A program made the position numbers and the translations under genes. A model generated the notes under the pieces. The model was not told the origin of the DNA and ran no database searches. It worked only from the letters and a program-made list of their open reading frames with translations. A stretch of 64,000 nucleotides of DNA from Rathayibacter_A sp036510655 (lineage in GTDB: Bacteria > Actinomycetota > Actinomycetes > Actinomycetales > Microbacteriaceae). The stretch covers positions 1-64,000 of the forward strand of contig DATCDQ010000055.1 in assembly GCA_036510655.1 (NCBI GenBank), read 5' to 3'. Positions 34,222 to 42,714 of the stretch are shown piece after piece (within the stretch, counting starts at the first letter, position 1; each line of letters opens with the position of its first letter).

Positions 34222-35121
34222 CTACCGCTTGACAGTGAAGTTGAAGACAGAGGTATCGAAGCGGTTGTAGCCCTCATAATCGATCAGGTCGTATAGGTCA
34301 GACCGGTGCTGCATCTGGCCCAACTGGGACGTGAGCGCACCCTCGGAATTCAGCGTGTCGAGAGCACGATCAGCAGCACCCATGGCCATCCGCAACAACG
34401 AGACTGGCCAAATGACAATATTGACGCCGATGTCAGCAAGTTGCGCGGTCGTGAACAACTCGCTCTTACCGAACTCGGTCATGTTCGCGAGGATCGGCAC
34501 GTCCACTGCCGCTCGCACCGCCGCAAACTCGTCGAGGGTCGCCATCGCCTCCGGGAAGATCGCATCGGCGCCGGCATCCACCAGTGCCTTTGCACGATCG
34601 ATCGCGGCATCCAGACCGTCGACAGCCCGGATGTCCGTACGCGCCATGATCAGCAAATTCGGGTCGCGTCGAGCGTCAGCAGCCGCACGGATGCGCTTCA
34701 GCGCCGTCGACTCGTCGACAACCTGTTTGCCGTCAAGATGGCCACACCGTTTCGGGTTCACCTGGTCCTCGATGTGCAAACCGGCCACGCCGGCATCCTC
34801 AAGTTCCTGCACAGTTCGAGCCACGTTCATCGGCTCACCAAACCCGGTGTCGGCATCGACGAGGGCGGGCAAATCGGTCATCCGCGCGATCTGAGCCGAC
34901 CGGCCGGCCACCTCGGTCAGCGTCGTGAGCCCAATGTCGGGCAGGCCCAGGTCGGCCGAAAGTACAGCGCCCGAGATGTAAACACCATCGAAACCCTTGC
35001 GCTGAATCAGGCGCGCCGAGAGCGGATTGAACGCTCCGGGAAAACGCAACAACTCTCCGCTGGCAAGCCGCTCACGGAACGTGGCGCGCTTCGCCGCCGC
35101 CGGAGTCTGTGCATACAACAT
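34222..35121 (-). CDS. prpB: Methylisocitrate lyase
   Basis: This 299-residue member of the isocitrate lyase/PEP mutase superfamily cleaves 2-methylisocitrate to succinate and pyruvate. It carries the family active-site loop EDQVNPKRCGHLDGK with the catalytic Cys, DADTGFGEPMNVARTV and the metal-site ARTDIRA. The ATG overlaps the last base of the prpD stop (TGATG), so the two are coupled. With prpD and the GntR regulator it forms the core of the propionate methylcitrate operon. Confidence 0.93.
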   Translation of the reverse strand: MLYAQTPAAAKRATFRERLASGELLRFPGAFNPLSARLIQRKGFDGVYISGAVLSADLGLPDIGLTTLTEVAGRSAQIARMTDLPALVDADTGFGEPMNVARTVQELEDAGVAGLHIEDQVNPKRCGHLDGKQVVDESTALKRIRAAADARRDPNLLIMARTDIRAVDGLDAAIDRAKALVDAGADAIFPEAMATLDEFAAVRAAVDVPILANMTEFGKSELFTTAQLADIGVNIVIWPVSLLRMAMGAADRALDTLNSEGALTSQLGQMQHRSDLYDLIDYEGYNRFDTSVFNFTVKR

Positions 35122-36659
35122 CAGAACAGCCCCTTCGGGCTCTCAACCGACGCGAGCACCCCGTGACGCGCGGCGAAGCTCAGACCGGCGAGCTCTTCCG
35201 ACCCCAGAGAAGGAAGACGCTGTGCAAAGTCGAGGAAGCGCTCGATCTCCTGCGCCTCGAGCACGTCCGCCGCGAGGGTCCGGAACTTGCCCACGTAGTC
35301 CGCTCGCGCGAACGGGCGAGCACCAAGCGGATGCGCATCCGCCACCGCGATCTCGTCGACCAGCTTCGAACCGTCGGCCATGGTGATTTCAACCCGACCA
35401 CCGAACGCTTTCTCGGCAGGATCGAGCGAGTGATAGCGGCGCGTCCACTCCGCATCTTCCTCGGTCGTGACCTTGTGCCACAACTCGACAGTGTCCGCTC
35501 GCCCTGCCCGCTCGGGCGCATACGAGCCGACATGATCCCATGTGCCATCCTGCAGAGCGACCGTGAAGATGTACGGAATCGAATGATCGAGCGTCTCGCG
35601 CGATGCCGTCGGATCGTACTTCTGCGGATCGTTCGCCCCCGAGCCGATCACGAAATGGGTGTGGTGCGAGGTGTGCAACACGATGCTCGCCACGTTCTCC
35701 GGCTTATCGAACAGCAGCGGATAGTCGTTGTGCAATTTGCGGGCGAGATCGATCCAAGCCTGCGCCTGGTACTCGGCCGAATGCTCCTTCGTGTAACTGT
35801 CGAGAATGGCGCGCTTGGCCTCGCCAGTCTCAGGCAGCGGCACCTCGTAAGAGCCATCCGGCCCATCGAGCAGCCAGGCGACGACGCCGTCTTCTCCCTC
35901 CCAGATCGGGGTCGGACTGGTTTCTCCACGCATTGCCCGATCGACAGCCTCGATGGCCATCTTTCCGGCGAATGCTGGTGCGTATGCCTTCCAACTCGAG
36001 ATCTCCCCCTTGCGCGACTGCCGGGTCGCGGTCGTGGTGTGCAACGCCTGACCGACGGCCTGGAAGATCGTTTCGGTTGGCAGCCCGAGCAACGTTCCGA
36101 TGCCCGCTGCCGCGCTCGGCCCGAGGTGGGCGACGTGGTCGATCTTGTGCTCATGCAAGCTGATCGCTTTCGCCAGATCGATCTGCACCTCATATCCGGT
36201 CGCAATGCCGCGCACCAGCTCGCGGCCGGTCAGTCCGCGTTCCTGCGCGAGGTGCTGCGCCACGGCAGTGATCGGCGGGATGTTGTCGCCCGGGTGCGAG
36301 TACTCCGCAGCGAGGAACGTGTCGTGGTAGTCGAGTTCGCGCACGGCCACGCCGTTCGCCCAGGCCGCCCACTCGGGCGAGACGCGCCGAGCGGCATCCG
36401 TTCCGAACACGGTGGAACCGCTGCCCCCAACCGAAACCGGATGCGCCAACGCCTGCGATCGCGCCGCCACAACCGGATGCCGTGTGAGGGACGCTGCGGC
36501 GACCGCCGCGTTGTCGATAACCCGGTTGATCACCATCTCGGTCACCTCGTCGGTCACCTCGACCGGGTCGACGGCGACTTCGGCGAGTTGCCAGGCCAGC
36601 TGGCCCTCGCGGCTCAGGTTCTCGTCGCTACGGTGCACCCGCAGATAATGGGTCTTCAT
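35121..36659 (-). CDS. prpD: 2-methylcitrate dehydratase
   Basis: This 512-residue MmgE/PrpD-family enzyme dehydrates 2-methylcitrate to 2-methyl-cis-aconitate. Characteristic segments are ANGVAVRELDYHDTFLAAEYSHPGDNIPP, HLGPSAAAGIGTLLGLP, SSWKAYAPAFAGKMAIEAV and the C-terminal AEKAFGGRVEITMADGS. The start codon overlaps the stop of the upstream GntR gene (ATGA) and its stop overlaps prpB, giving a fully coupled three-gene operon. The substrate is assigned by similarity and by the prpB neighbour. Confidence 0.93.
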   Translation of the reverse strand: MKTHYLRVHRSDENLSREGQLAWQLAEVAVDPVEVTDEVTEMVINRVIDNAAVAAASLTRHPVVAARSQALAHPVSVGGSGSTVFGTDAARRVSPEWAAWANGVAVRELDYHDTFLAAEYSHPGDNIPPITAVAQHLAQERGLTGRELVRGIATGYEVQIDLAKAISLHEHKIDHVAHLGPSAAAGIGTLLGLPTETIFQAVGQALHTTTATRQSRKGEISSWKAYAPAFAGKMAIEAVDRAMRGETSPTPIWEGEDGVVAWLLDGPDGSYEVPLPETGEAKRAILDSYTKEHSAEYQAQAWIDLARKLHNDYPLLFDKPENVASIVLHTSHHTHFVIGSGANDPQKYDPTASRETLDHSIPYIFTVALQDGTWDHVGSYAPERAGRADTVELWHKVTTEEDAEWTRRYHSLDPAEKAFGGRVEITMADGSKLVDEIAVADAHPLGARPFARADYVGKFRTLAADVLEAQEIERFLDFAQRLPSLGSEELAGLSFAARHGVLASVESPKGLF

Positions 36660-37369
36660 GGTGTTCCTTTCGTGCGCCTGCGCGCGGTGGTGAAACCAGC
36701 GGATGGGCTGTCCGATTCGCCACTTCGCCGCATCGAGCGAAGCAGGTTATCGAGGCTCTTCTTCAGGTGTACAGCGGTGGCCTGGGACGCGAGCGTCTCA
36801 TCAGAGTCAACGATGGCCTGCACAATAAGCCTGTGCTCAGCAGCCGACTCGGCGAGTCGTACGGGATTGTCGTGCGCCAATCGACGCGCGCGCACCAGAT
36901 GAGCACGCAGGCCGCGCAGCGCATTCAACAAGTAAGGGTTGGCGACAGCATCGTCGACCGCCGCATCGAGTCGTGCGACCAGGGCGTAGTACTCGTCGTG
37001 TGCTGAACTGGCAGCAACCTGCCGGCCGAGTTGCTCAGACGCGGCGTCGAAGTCGGCGAGAAGCTGTTCAAACACTCGAGGCGCTCTGCGCCGCGCAGCC
37101 AACCGACTTGCTTGCGTCTCCAAGGCTTCGCGCAGTTCGAACAGTTCGACCAGATTGTCGGGTGAGACAGCCGTGACGACGCACGCGCGACCATGAGCGG
37201 TGTCGACAAGCCCCTCCGCCGCAAGCCGGGTGATGGCCTCCCGCAACGGCGTACGCGAAATCCCCAGACGCGCCGACTGCTCAGACTCGCCAAGAACAGT
37301 GCCGGGAGCCAGACGCCAGTGGAGGATGTCCTCCCGGAGCGCCTCGTAGGCCTTGTCGCTGGCACGCAC
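36656..37369 (-). CDS. GntR-family (FCD) regulator of the prp operon
   Basis: This 237-residue regulator has a GntR winged helix (KAYEALREDILHWRLAPGTVLGESEQSARLGISRTPLREAITRLAAEGLV) followed by an all-helical FCD domain (VELFELREALETQASRLAARR, AAEHRLIVQAI). It is the first gene of the coupled GntR-prpD-prpB operon, so it is very likely an autoregulated propionate-catabolism regulator with a methylcitrate-cycle intermediate as effector. GTG 37369 has TAGACT 6 nt upstream and no ribosome binding site. Confidence 0.88.
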   Translation of the reverse strand: MRASDKAYEALREDILHWRLAPGTVLGESEQSARLGISRTPLREAITRLAAEGLVDTAHGRACVVTAVSPDNLVELFELREALETQASRLAARRRAPRVFEQLLADFDAASEQLGRQVAASSAHDEYYALVARLDAAVDDAVANPYLLNALRGLRAHLVRARRLAHDNPVRLAESAAEHRLIVQAIVDSDETLASQATAVHLKKSLDNLLRSMRRSGESDSPSAGFTTARRRTKGTP

Positions 37370-37375
37370 CGGTCC

Positions 37376-37460
37376 AGTCTACGCCCCCTAGCGCTTCGTT
37401 GTATACCCAGCATCAAGAAATGCCGCATATTGGTCACAAAAGTCGCGTTCAGGTATACCA
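37376..37460 (-). promoter_or_regulatory. prp operon promoter and candidate GntR operators
   Basis: TAGACT (37381-37376) lies 6 nt before the GTG start. Two GTATAC-centred palindromes, at 37401-37406 (TTGTATACCC) and 37453-37458 (AGGTATACCA), are 52 bp apart, close to five helical turns. The nearer one overlaps the expected -35 position, so binding by the FCD-type GntR protein should repress transcription. The sites were found by eye. Confidence 0.5.
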
Positions 37461-37511
37461 GAGGAACTCAATCGTGCGAACCGGACCGCAAGCGCTCAGC
37501 CCAGATCGCGA

Positions 37512-38045
37512 TCAGATCTTGTCACCAAATGCGGCCGTCGCGATCAAGAGTGCGCGTGCCAGCGTGTGATAGTGCAGGTTGAAGCCGAGCACGGCGGGCG
37601 TCGATTCGGAGTCGAGCTCGAGTTGCTCGACATCGACAGCGTGCACGGCGAACACGTAACGGTGCGTGCCGGTGCCCTCCGGCGGCTCTGCGCCGGCGAA
37701 TTCGCGGCGTCGAAGTTCGTTCTTGAGTGTGCGCGCCCGAGGTGAAAGCGCGCCGCCGAGTGTGCCTGCTCCCGTGTCGAGCGATGTCACGGACGCGGGG
37801 ATGTTGTAGACAGCCCAGTGCCAGAAGCCGGAGCCGGTCGGAGCATCCACGTCGAAGCAGGTGACCGCGAAGCTCTGGGTGCCTGCCGGGAATTTCGACC
37901 AGCTCAACTGCGGCGAAAGGTCCTCCCCGCCGGCGCCAGCGCCTCGATGCGCGGCATGGAGCGCCTTGCCGTGGCTGATGTCCGTGCTTCTCACCGTGAA
38001 CGACGGTACGGAATCGAACTGCTCGTACGGGTTTATTTCGTCCAT
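37512..38045 (-). CDS. YbhB/YbcL-family PEBP-like protein
   Basis: This 177-residue protein of the phosphatidylethanolamine-binding / Raf kinase inhibitor-like family has GGEDLSPQLSW, FAVTCFDVDAPTGSGFWHWAVYNIP and GTHRYVFAVHAVD, which form the conserved anion-binding pocket. The biochemical role of the bacterial members is unknown. The ATG at 38045 follows GGGAGC. It lies upstream of the prp promoter on the same strand with a 142-bp gap. Confidence 0.87.
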   Translation of the reverse strand: MDEINPYEQFDSVPSFTVRSTDISHGKALHAAHRGAGAGGEDLSPQLSWSKFPAGTQSFAVTCFDVDAPTGSGFWHWAVYNIPASVTSLDTGAGTLGGALSPRARTLKNELRRREFAGAEPPEGTGTHRYVFAVHAVDVEQLELDSESTPAVLGFNLHYHTLARALLIATAAFGDKI

Positions 38046-38138
38046 GAGTGCTCCCTCGGGTCACGTGTGCCTCCGAGCCTACGCGTGCAGCCCCACCGGA
38101 TCGCCGCGCGACCCAGCATCTGCATCATGTCGTCGGCG

Positions 38139-38678
38139 CTACCGCGGCCCGAGGCCCACCGCGCCGTCGAGCAGTTCTCGCGCCGCATCGAGGTGGCCGG
38201 CGTGCCGGGCGGTTTCCTCGATCATGTGCAGTGCGACCCAGCGCAGATCGCTGATGTCCTCGCCTTCCCACTCCTGGTTGTGCGCGCCATTCAGTGTCGC
38301 TTCCACAGGGGTCGTCGCGAGGATCTCGTTGGAGAGCTCACACTGCCTGCGGTAATAGGCGAACACCGCGGCCGCGGAACGAGGCGTCGTGAACGGCGCA
38401 TCCGGATCGTACGGATCGGCATCGGCATCGGCATCGGCATCGGCATCGGCATCGGGCCAGTTGTAGTCCGGGACCGCGCCGCGAGCAACGTCCTGAAACC
38501 AGTGTTGCTCCGCGCCGGCGAGATGCTCGATCATGCCGAGCGGCGTCCAGCCAGACGGAAGCACCGGAGTTGCAAGTTGTGCGTCGTCGAGGCCCTCGAC
38601 GATCGCGAGCACGCTGGCCCGCTGTGCGTCGAGAAAGTGCTGCAGCAGCGCGGCCTCACGCGAGTTGTTCTCTACCAT
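38139..38678 (-). CDS. DinB-family (DUF664) protein with Asp-Ala repeat
   Basis: This 179-residue four-helix DinB-like protein contains the metal-ligand histidines MIEHLAGAEQHW and a C-terminal HMIEETARHAGHLDAARELLDG, typical of DUF664 mycothiol-dependent enzymes. Between helices 2 and 3 lies (Asp-Ala)6, encoded by a hexanucleotide microsatellite (38415-38456). TAACGT lies exactly 6 nt before the ATG and no ribosome binding site is seen. It may be a thiol transferase or detoxification enzyme; no substrate is predicted. Confidence 0.82.
   Translation of the reverse strand: MVENNSREAALLQHFLDAQRASVLAIVEGLDDAQLATPVLPSGWTPLGMIEHLAGAEQHWFQDVARGAVPDYNWPDADADADADADADPYDPDAPFTTPRSAAAVFAYYRRQCELSNEILATTPVEATLNGAHNQEWEGEDISDLRWVALHMIEETARHAGHLDAARELLDGAVGLGPR
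38415..38456. repeat. Hexanucleotide microsatellite (ATCGGC)7
   Basis: There are six perfect ATCGGC units and one ATCGGG unit in tandem inside the DinB-family gene, encoding alternating Asp and Ala on the minus strand. Because the unit is 6 bp, copy-number changes keep the reading frame and would only alter the length of an acidic loop. Confidence 0.9.
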
Positions 38679-38727
38679 CCACTCACGTTATGGCTGATGC
38701 TTCACGGCCCGCAACCGCGCGCTCAGC

Positions 38728-39480
38728 TCAGCCCATCGTGCTCACGCTGTGGGCGGCGGCCGAACGGCGCACGCGCTCCGGCAGCGAACGGATGGCCCAG
38801 CCCGTGACCCGCAGCATCGCCTCAGCCACGATCGCGTTCGACATTTTCGATTTCCCGTGCACGCGTTCGATGAACGTGATCGGCACTTCGGAGATCTTCA
38901 GCCCAGCCACCGCTGCATGCCAGATCATATCGATCTGGAAGCAATAGCCCTGACTCAGCACGGCGTCCAGATCGATCCGGCGGATCGCATCCGCGGTGAA
39001 CGCGCGATAGCCGCCTGTGACGTCGCGCACGGGAACCCCGAGCGCGAATCGCGCATACATGCTGCCGCCGCGCGAGAGCACCTTACGTTCGATCGGCCAG
39101 TTGACAACTCCGCCGCCTTCGACCCAGCGTGAGCCGACGACGACATCCGCGAACTGCAGCTGGTCGAGCAGCCGTGATAGCTGCTCAGGCTGATGGGAGC
39201 CGTCCGCATCCATTTCGACCAGCGCCTCATAGCCGCCGGCAAGACCCCAGCGCATACCGTCGCGATACGCGGCGCCAAGCCCCTCTTTGCCGGCCCGGTG
39301 CAGCACGTGCACCTGCGTGTCGGCCGCAGCGAGCCCATCCGCCAGGGCTCCCGTGCCGTCCGGCGAGTTGTCGTCGACCACCAGAACGGATGCCGTTGGC
39401 ACAGCCGTGCGCACCCGGCCGACGATCCACTCGACGTTTTCGCGTTCGTTAAAGGTGGGGATGATCACAAGGGTTCTCAT
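38728..39480 (-). CDS. Polyprenol-phosphate mannosyltransferase-like GT2
   Basis: This 250-residue family 2 glycosyltransferase resembles dolichol/polyprenol monophosphomannose synthase (Ppm1/DPM1): RTLVIIPTFNERENVEWIV, VVDDNSPDGTG, EMDADGSHQPE (DxD-type site), VVGSRWVEGGGVVNWP and QIDMIWHAAVAGLKISEVPITFIERVHGKSKM. It would transfer mannose from GDP-mannose to a membrane polyprenol phosphate for lipoglycan or protein mannosylation. The ATG at 39480 follows AAAGGA; a longer frame upstream has no support. Confidence 0.87.
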   Translation of the reverse strand: MRTLVIIPTFNERENVEWIVGRVRTAVPTASVLVVDDNSPDGTGALADGLAAADTQVHVLHRAGKEGLGAAYRDGMRWGLAGGYEALVEMDADGSHQPEQLSRLLDQLQFADVVVGSRWVEGGGVVNWPIERKVLSRGGSMYARFALGVPVRDVTGGYRAFTADAIRRIDLDAVLSQGYCFQIDMIWHAAVAGLKISEVPITFIERVHGKSKMSNAIVAEAMLRVTGWAIRSLPERVRRSAAAHSVSTMG

Positions 39481-39922
39481 GAGTAACGGGGTCCTTTCAT
39501 CCGAAGACCTTCTTATTGCAGCGGGTCGCGCTGAACATCTGGGGCAGAATTGGGGACTTCTGACTGAAGGTCCTCTCAGCATCCACATTGGTGCCACCGA
39601 ACTTGAGCGATCCGGCTACCTCAGACATAGCCGCAGCCATCCCCGGGCGCGCTGCTGCAAACGCCGCTGCACACGACGCCCCGGGCCTGCTGCAGACACC
39701 GCTCCAGACCCCGCTACGTGCACCCCGTCAGGCACCCCGGATGCTTGACCTCTGCGAGTCTCCGCAGTATGTTCTCAATAGCAGATGTTCTCAATAGCAA
39801 CACTTGTACGTATTGCGAACAGTTTCTTGACGACGACGTCAGCACTGGAACCAGGCACGGCGTGGTCGGCGGGCGACTGCTCGCCCTATTAGTCAGCGCA
39901 ACATTCCCTGCCAGGAGTTCTG
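39481..39922. promoter_or_regulatory. Control region of the Liv-type transporter operon, 442 bp
   Basis: No gene is supported here. The left part (39600-39740) is Pro/Ala/Thr-codon-like, G+C-rich sequence without a ribosome binding site. The right part (39760-39830) contains the three GTTCNNAATA sites and lies about 100-150 bp before the substrate-binding protein start, so it is the likely promoter and operator area. Confidence 0.5.
39771..39820. promoter_or_regulatory. Triple operator for the PcaR/PobR-type IclR regulator (candidate)
   Basis: Two direct GTTCTCAATA copies (39771-39780 and 39787-39796) and one inverted GTTCGCAATA (39820-39811) lie within 50 bp. PcaU/PobR-type IclR regulators are known to bind three 10-bp repeats, a palindrome plus one direct repeat, and the Pseudomonas PcaR site begins GTTCGATAAT. 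The match in both sequence and geometry is strong. A regulator of this type is encoded at 47526-48359. Confidence 0.65.
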
Positions 39923-41230
39923 ATGTCGAAGTACAACCCGAGCGGTTTTGACCGCCGGACATTCTTACGGGCCGCCGGTCTTGGTGCCGCTGCGGTCGGC
40001 ACCTCAGCAGTGCTCGCGTCGTGCGGCCTCAAGGGCTCCTCTGCACCCGCCGCGGGCGGCACGCTGAATATCGGTTTCGTGAGCCCTCAGACCGGCCCGA
40101 TCTCGACCTTCGCCAGCAGTGACAGCTTCATCCTCAAACAGTTCCAGGATTACGTGGGCAGTGGCGTCATGATCGGCGGCAAAAAACGCAAGATCGAGGT
40201 GATCGTCAAGGACACGCAATCCAGTGCTACACGTGCGAGCGAGGTGGCCAAGGAGTTGATCACCCAGGACAAGGTCGACCTGGTCGTGTCCTCCGGCACG
40301 CCAGACACTGGCAACCCGGTGGCCAACCAGTGCGAGGCTGCAGGCGTGCCGAACATCACGACAATCGTGCCCTGGGAATCGTGGTTCTACACTCGCGGCG
40401 GCAAAGACGGCGTCGGCTTCAAGTATTCGACACTGTTCTTCTTCGGTATGCAGGAGTTCGCCGACTGCTTCTTCCCGATGTGGAGCAAGATGAACGTCAC
40501 CAATAAGAACGTTTCGGCGCTGTGGCCCGAGGATCAGGACGCCAACGCGTTCCGCACCAGCTTCGGCCCGCTGATCACCAAAGCAGGCTACACGGTGATC
40601 GACGGCGGCAAATATGACGACGGCGCCACCGACTTCAGTGCCCAGATTGCGAAGTTCAAGCAGTCGGGCGCTGAGTTGTTTACCTGCACGCCGATCCCGC
40701 CGGACTTCGAGACCTATTGGAAGCAGGCCGCTCAGCAGGGCTATCGTCCGAAACTCGCGACAACGGCCAAGGTGATGCTGTTCCCGTCCGAGGCTGAAGC
40801 GCTGGGCGAGTTGAGCAACAACATCGCAACGGACATCTGGTGGAGTCCGTTCCACCCCTACAAGTCCACGTTCGACGGCAGCACCGCCAAGCAGCTCTCC
40901 GACAAGTTCACCGCAGATACGGGCAAGCAATGGACGCAGGCGCTTGGCAGCGTGTATTCGCTGTTCGAGATCGCGGTCGCGGCGTTCAAGCAGGCATCCG
41001 ATCCGACGAACAAGGACGAGGTGGCCGCGAAGTTGCAGAAGATGAAGATCGAGTGCATGAGCGGGCCGCTGGACTTCGCGTCCGGGCCGCAGCCCGGGAT
41101 CGCACTGCAGCATCCGGTGGGCGGGCAGTGGCGGCCGTCGACGAAGTTCCCCTGGGACATCACCATCGTCGATAACACCGCGAATACGTCAGTGCCACTT
41201 GGCGGCACACTTCAGCCCACATTCTCGTGA
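39923..41230 (+). CDS. Branched-chain-type ABC transporter substrate-binding lipoprotein
   Basis: This 435-residue binding protein is of the LivJ/type I periplasmic fold: LNIGFVSPQTGPISTFASSD, SSATRASEVAKELITQDKVDLVV. It has a twin-arginine signal (DRRTFLRAAG) that ends in a lipobox LASC with Cys34, so it is probably exported folded and lipidated. It is the first gene of a five-gene transporter operon. The ligand is probably an aromatic acid, amide or alcohol given the downstream amidase, aryl-alcohol dehydrogenase and regulator, not necessarily an amino acid. Confidence 0.88.
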   Translation: MSKYNPSGFDRRTFLRAAGLGAAAVGTSAVLASCGLKGSSAPAAGGTLNIGFVSPQTGPISTFASSDSFILKQFQDYVGSGVMIGGKKRKIEVIVKDTQSSATRASEVAKELITQDKVDLVVSSGTPDTGNPVANQCEAAGVPNITTIVPWESWFYTRGGKDGVGFKYSTLFFFGMQEFADCFFPMWSKMNVTNKNVSALWPEDQDANAFRTSFGPLITKAGYTVIDGGKYDDGATDFSAQIAKFKQSGAELFTCTPIPPDFETYWKQAAQQGYRPKLATTAKVMLFPSEAEALGELSNNIATDIWWSPFHPYKSTFDGSTAKQLSDKFTADTGKQWTQALGSVYSLFEIAVAAFKQASDPTNKDEVAAKLQKMKIECMSGPLDFASGPQPGIALQHPVGGQWRPSTKFPWDITIVDNTANTSVPLGGTLQPTFS

Positions 41231-41997
41231 CCGAACAGCCTCTTCTCATCCTTGACGGGTTGAGCAAGAGCTTCGGCCGCGTCGTGGCGGCAGACAAACT
41301 CGACCTGGCGCTGCAGCCGGGCGAGGCGTTGGGAATCGTCGGCCCCAATGGCGCGGGCAAGTCGACGCTGTTCAACGTGATCTCCGGCGACTTGGCCGCA
41401 GATCACGGGTCGATCACCTTCGCGGGCGCCGATGTGACCCATAAGAGTCCGTTCCGGCGAACCCGAGCCGGGATGGGCCGTACCTATCAGGTGCCAAGGC
41501 CGCTCGGGCACATGACCGTGTTCGAGAATCTCCTGGTCTCGGCCAACCAGGGCGCAGGGCTGAGCGGCCGGGCGGCATGGGATCGCGTGGCAGCAGTGCT
41601 GGAGCGAACCGAGCTCGCACCCGTGGCGAACCTGCAGGCCGGGCGGCTTGGTCTGCTGCAACGAAAGCGGCTGGAGGTGGCGCGGGCGCTGGCGACAGGG
41701 CCGAAGCTGCTGCTGCTCGACGAGGTCGCCGGTGGGCTGACCAAGCCCGAGGTGGCCGAGCTGGTGTCGATGATCCAAGAGATTCACGCCACAGGAGTCG
41801 CGATCGTGTGGATCGAACACGTCGTGCAGGCATTGACATCCATGGTGCAGAGACTGCTCTGCCTGGCCGGCGGCAAAATCGTGGCGGACGGGACACCGAG
41901 CGCCGTGCTCGCCGATCAGACGGTGCGCGAACTCTATCTCGGGGTCGGCCAGCCCCCGTCGCCCCATGAGCTGGCGCCACGCAAGGAGGACGGATGA
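41227..41997 (+). CDS. ABC transporter ATP-binding protein (LivG-like)
   Basis: This 256-residue ATPase has Walker A GPNGAGKS, a LivG-type insertion (FRRTRAGMGRTYQVPRPLGHMTVFENLLV), Walker B LLLLDEVAGGL and the switch His in IEHVV. The signature loop reads RLGLLQRKRLEVARAL, a non-canonical variant lacking LSGGQ but seen in part of this subfamily. It starts at GTG 41227, overlapping the upstream stop (GTGA), and its own stop overlaps the next ATPase gene (ATGA). It forms an ATPase heterodimer with the LivF-like protein. Confidence 0.9.
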   Translation: MTEQPLLILDGLSKSFGRVVAADKLDLALQPGEALGIVGPNGAGKSTLFNVISGDLAADHGSITFAGADVTHKSPFRRTRAGMGRTYQVPRPLGHMTVFENLLVSANQGAGLSGRAAWDRVAAVLERTELAPVANLQAGRLGLLQRKRLEVARALATGPKLLLLDEVAGGLTKPEVAELVSMIQEIHATGVAIVWIEHVVQALTSMVQRLLCLAGGKIVADGTPSAVLADQTVRELYLGVGQPPSPHELAPRKEDG

Positions 41998-42713
41998 GCT
42001 TGCTGCAGGTGCGCGATCTCCACGTGCATCATGGTCAATTGCTTGCGCTGCAAGACTTCGACCTGAGCGTGGACGCTGGCGAGACCGTCGCCGTTATCGG
42101 CGCGAACGGCGCCGGCAAGTCGACACTGCTCGGGGCGTTGGCCGGCCTGTTCAGGCCTAGCACAGGCTCAGTCGTGCTCGACGGAATCGACATCACCCGG
42201 ATGCCCGCCTACCACCGAGTGGGCGCCGGAATCGCGCTCGTCCCCGAGGGCAGGCGGCTGTTCGCATCACTCACCGTCGAAGAGAACCTGGAGACCGGTG
42301 CCTACCGCGCCCGGAAGGGTCCCTGGAACGTGAAACGCGTCATGGAACTGTTCCCGTGGATGACCGATCGCCGGCGTCAGAGCGCCAGTCAGCTGTCCGG
42401 GGGCGAGCAGCAGGCCGTTGCAATCGGCCGCGCACTCGTCGGCAACCCACGCGTGCTGCTGACTGACGAACTGTCGCTCGGACTCGCTCCGGTGGTCGTC
42501 CAGAACATCTACGGGATCCTGCCACGCATTGTTGAGGAGGGCACCGCGTTGTTGATCGTCGAACAGGACCTGTCCCAGGCGCTGCAGGTGGCCGATCGCA
42601 TCAAGTGCCTCCTCGAAGGCAAGACCGTGCTCGAGGGCACCTCCGCCGACTTCACTTTGCAGCAGATCGAGGCCGCGTACTTCGGCACCGCGGAAGAACT
42701 GCCGGGAGCGTGA
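41994..42713 (+). CDS. ABC transporter ATP-binding protein (LivF-like)
   Basis: This 239-residue ATPase of the LivF type has Walker A GANGAGKS, the QLSGGEQQAVAIGRAL signature, Walker B VLLTDELSLGLAP and a C-terminal ECLLEG-like turn (RIKCLLEGKTVLEG). The LivF hallmark VPEGRRLFASLTVEENLETG is present. It is coupled to the LivG-like gene through an ATGA overlap, and the LivH-like permease starts 1 bp after its stop. Confidence 0.92.
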   Translation: MSLLQVRDLHVHHGQLLALQDFDLSVDAGETVAVIGANGAGKSTLLGALAGLFRPSTGSVVLDGIDITRMPAYHRVGAGIALVPEGRRLFASLTVEENLETGAYRARKGPWNVKRVMELFPWMTDRRRQSASQLSGGEQQAVAIGRALVGNPRVLLTDELSLGLAPVVVQNIYGILPRIVEEGTALLIVEQDLSQALQVADRIKCLLEGKTVLEGTSADFTLQQIEAAYFGTAEELPGA

Positions 42714-42714
42714 G

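Noticed and set aside
35109..36902. 597-codon plus-strand frame
   Set aside because: Antisense to prpD. The composition is dominated by Arg, His and Gly as expected for a shadow frame.
38415..38456. Phase-variable on/off switch in the DinB gene
   Set aside because: The repeat unit is 6 bp, so length changes cannot shift the frame.
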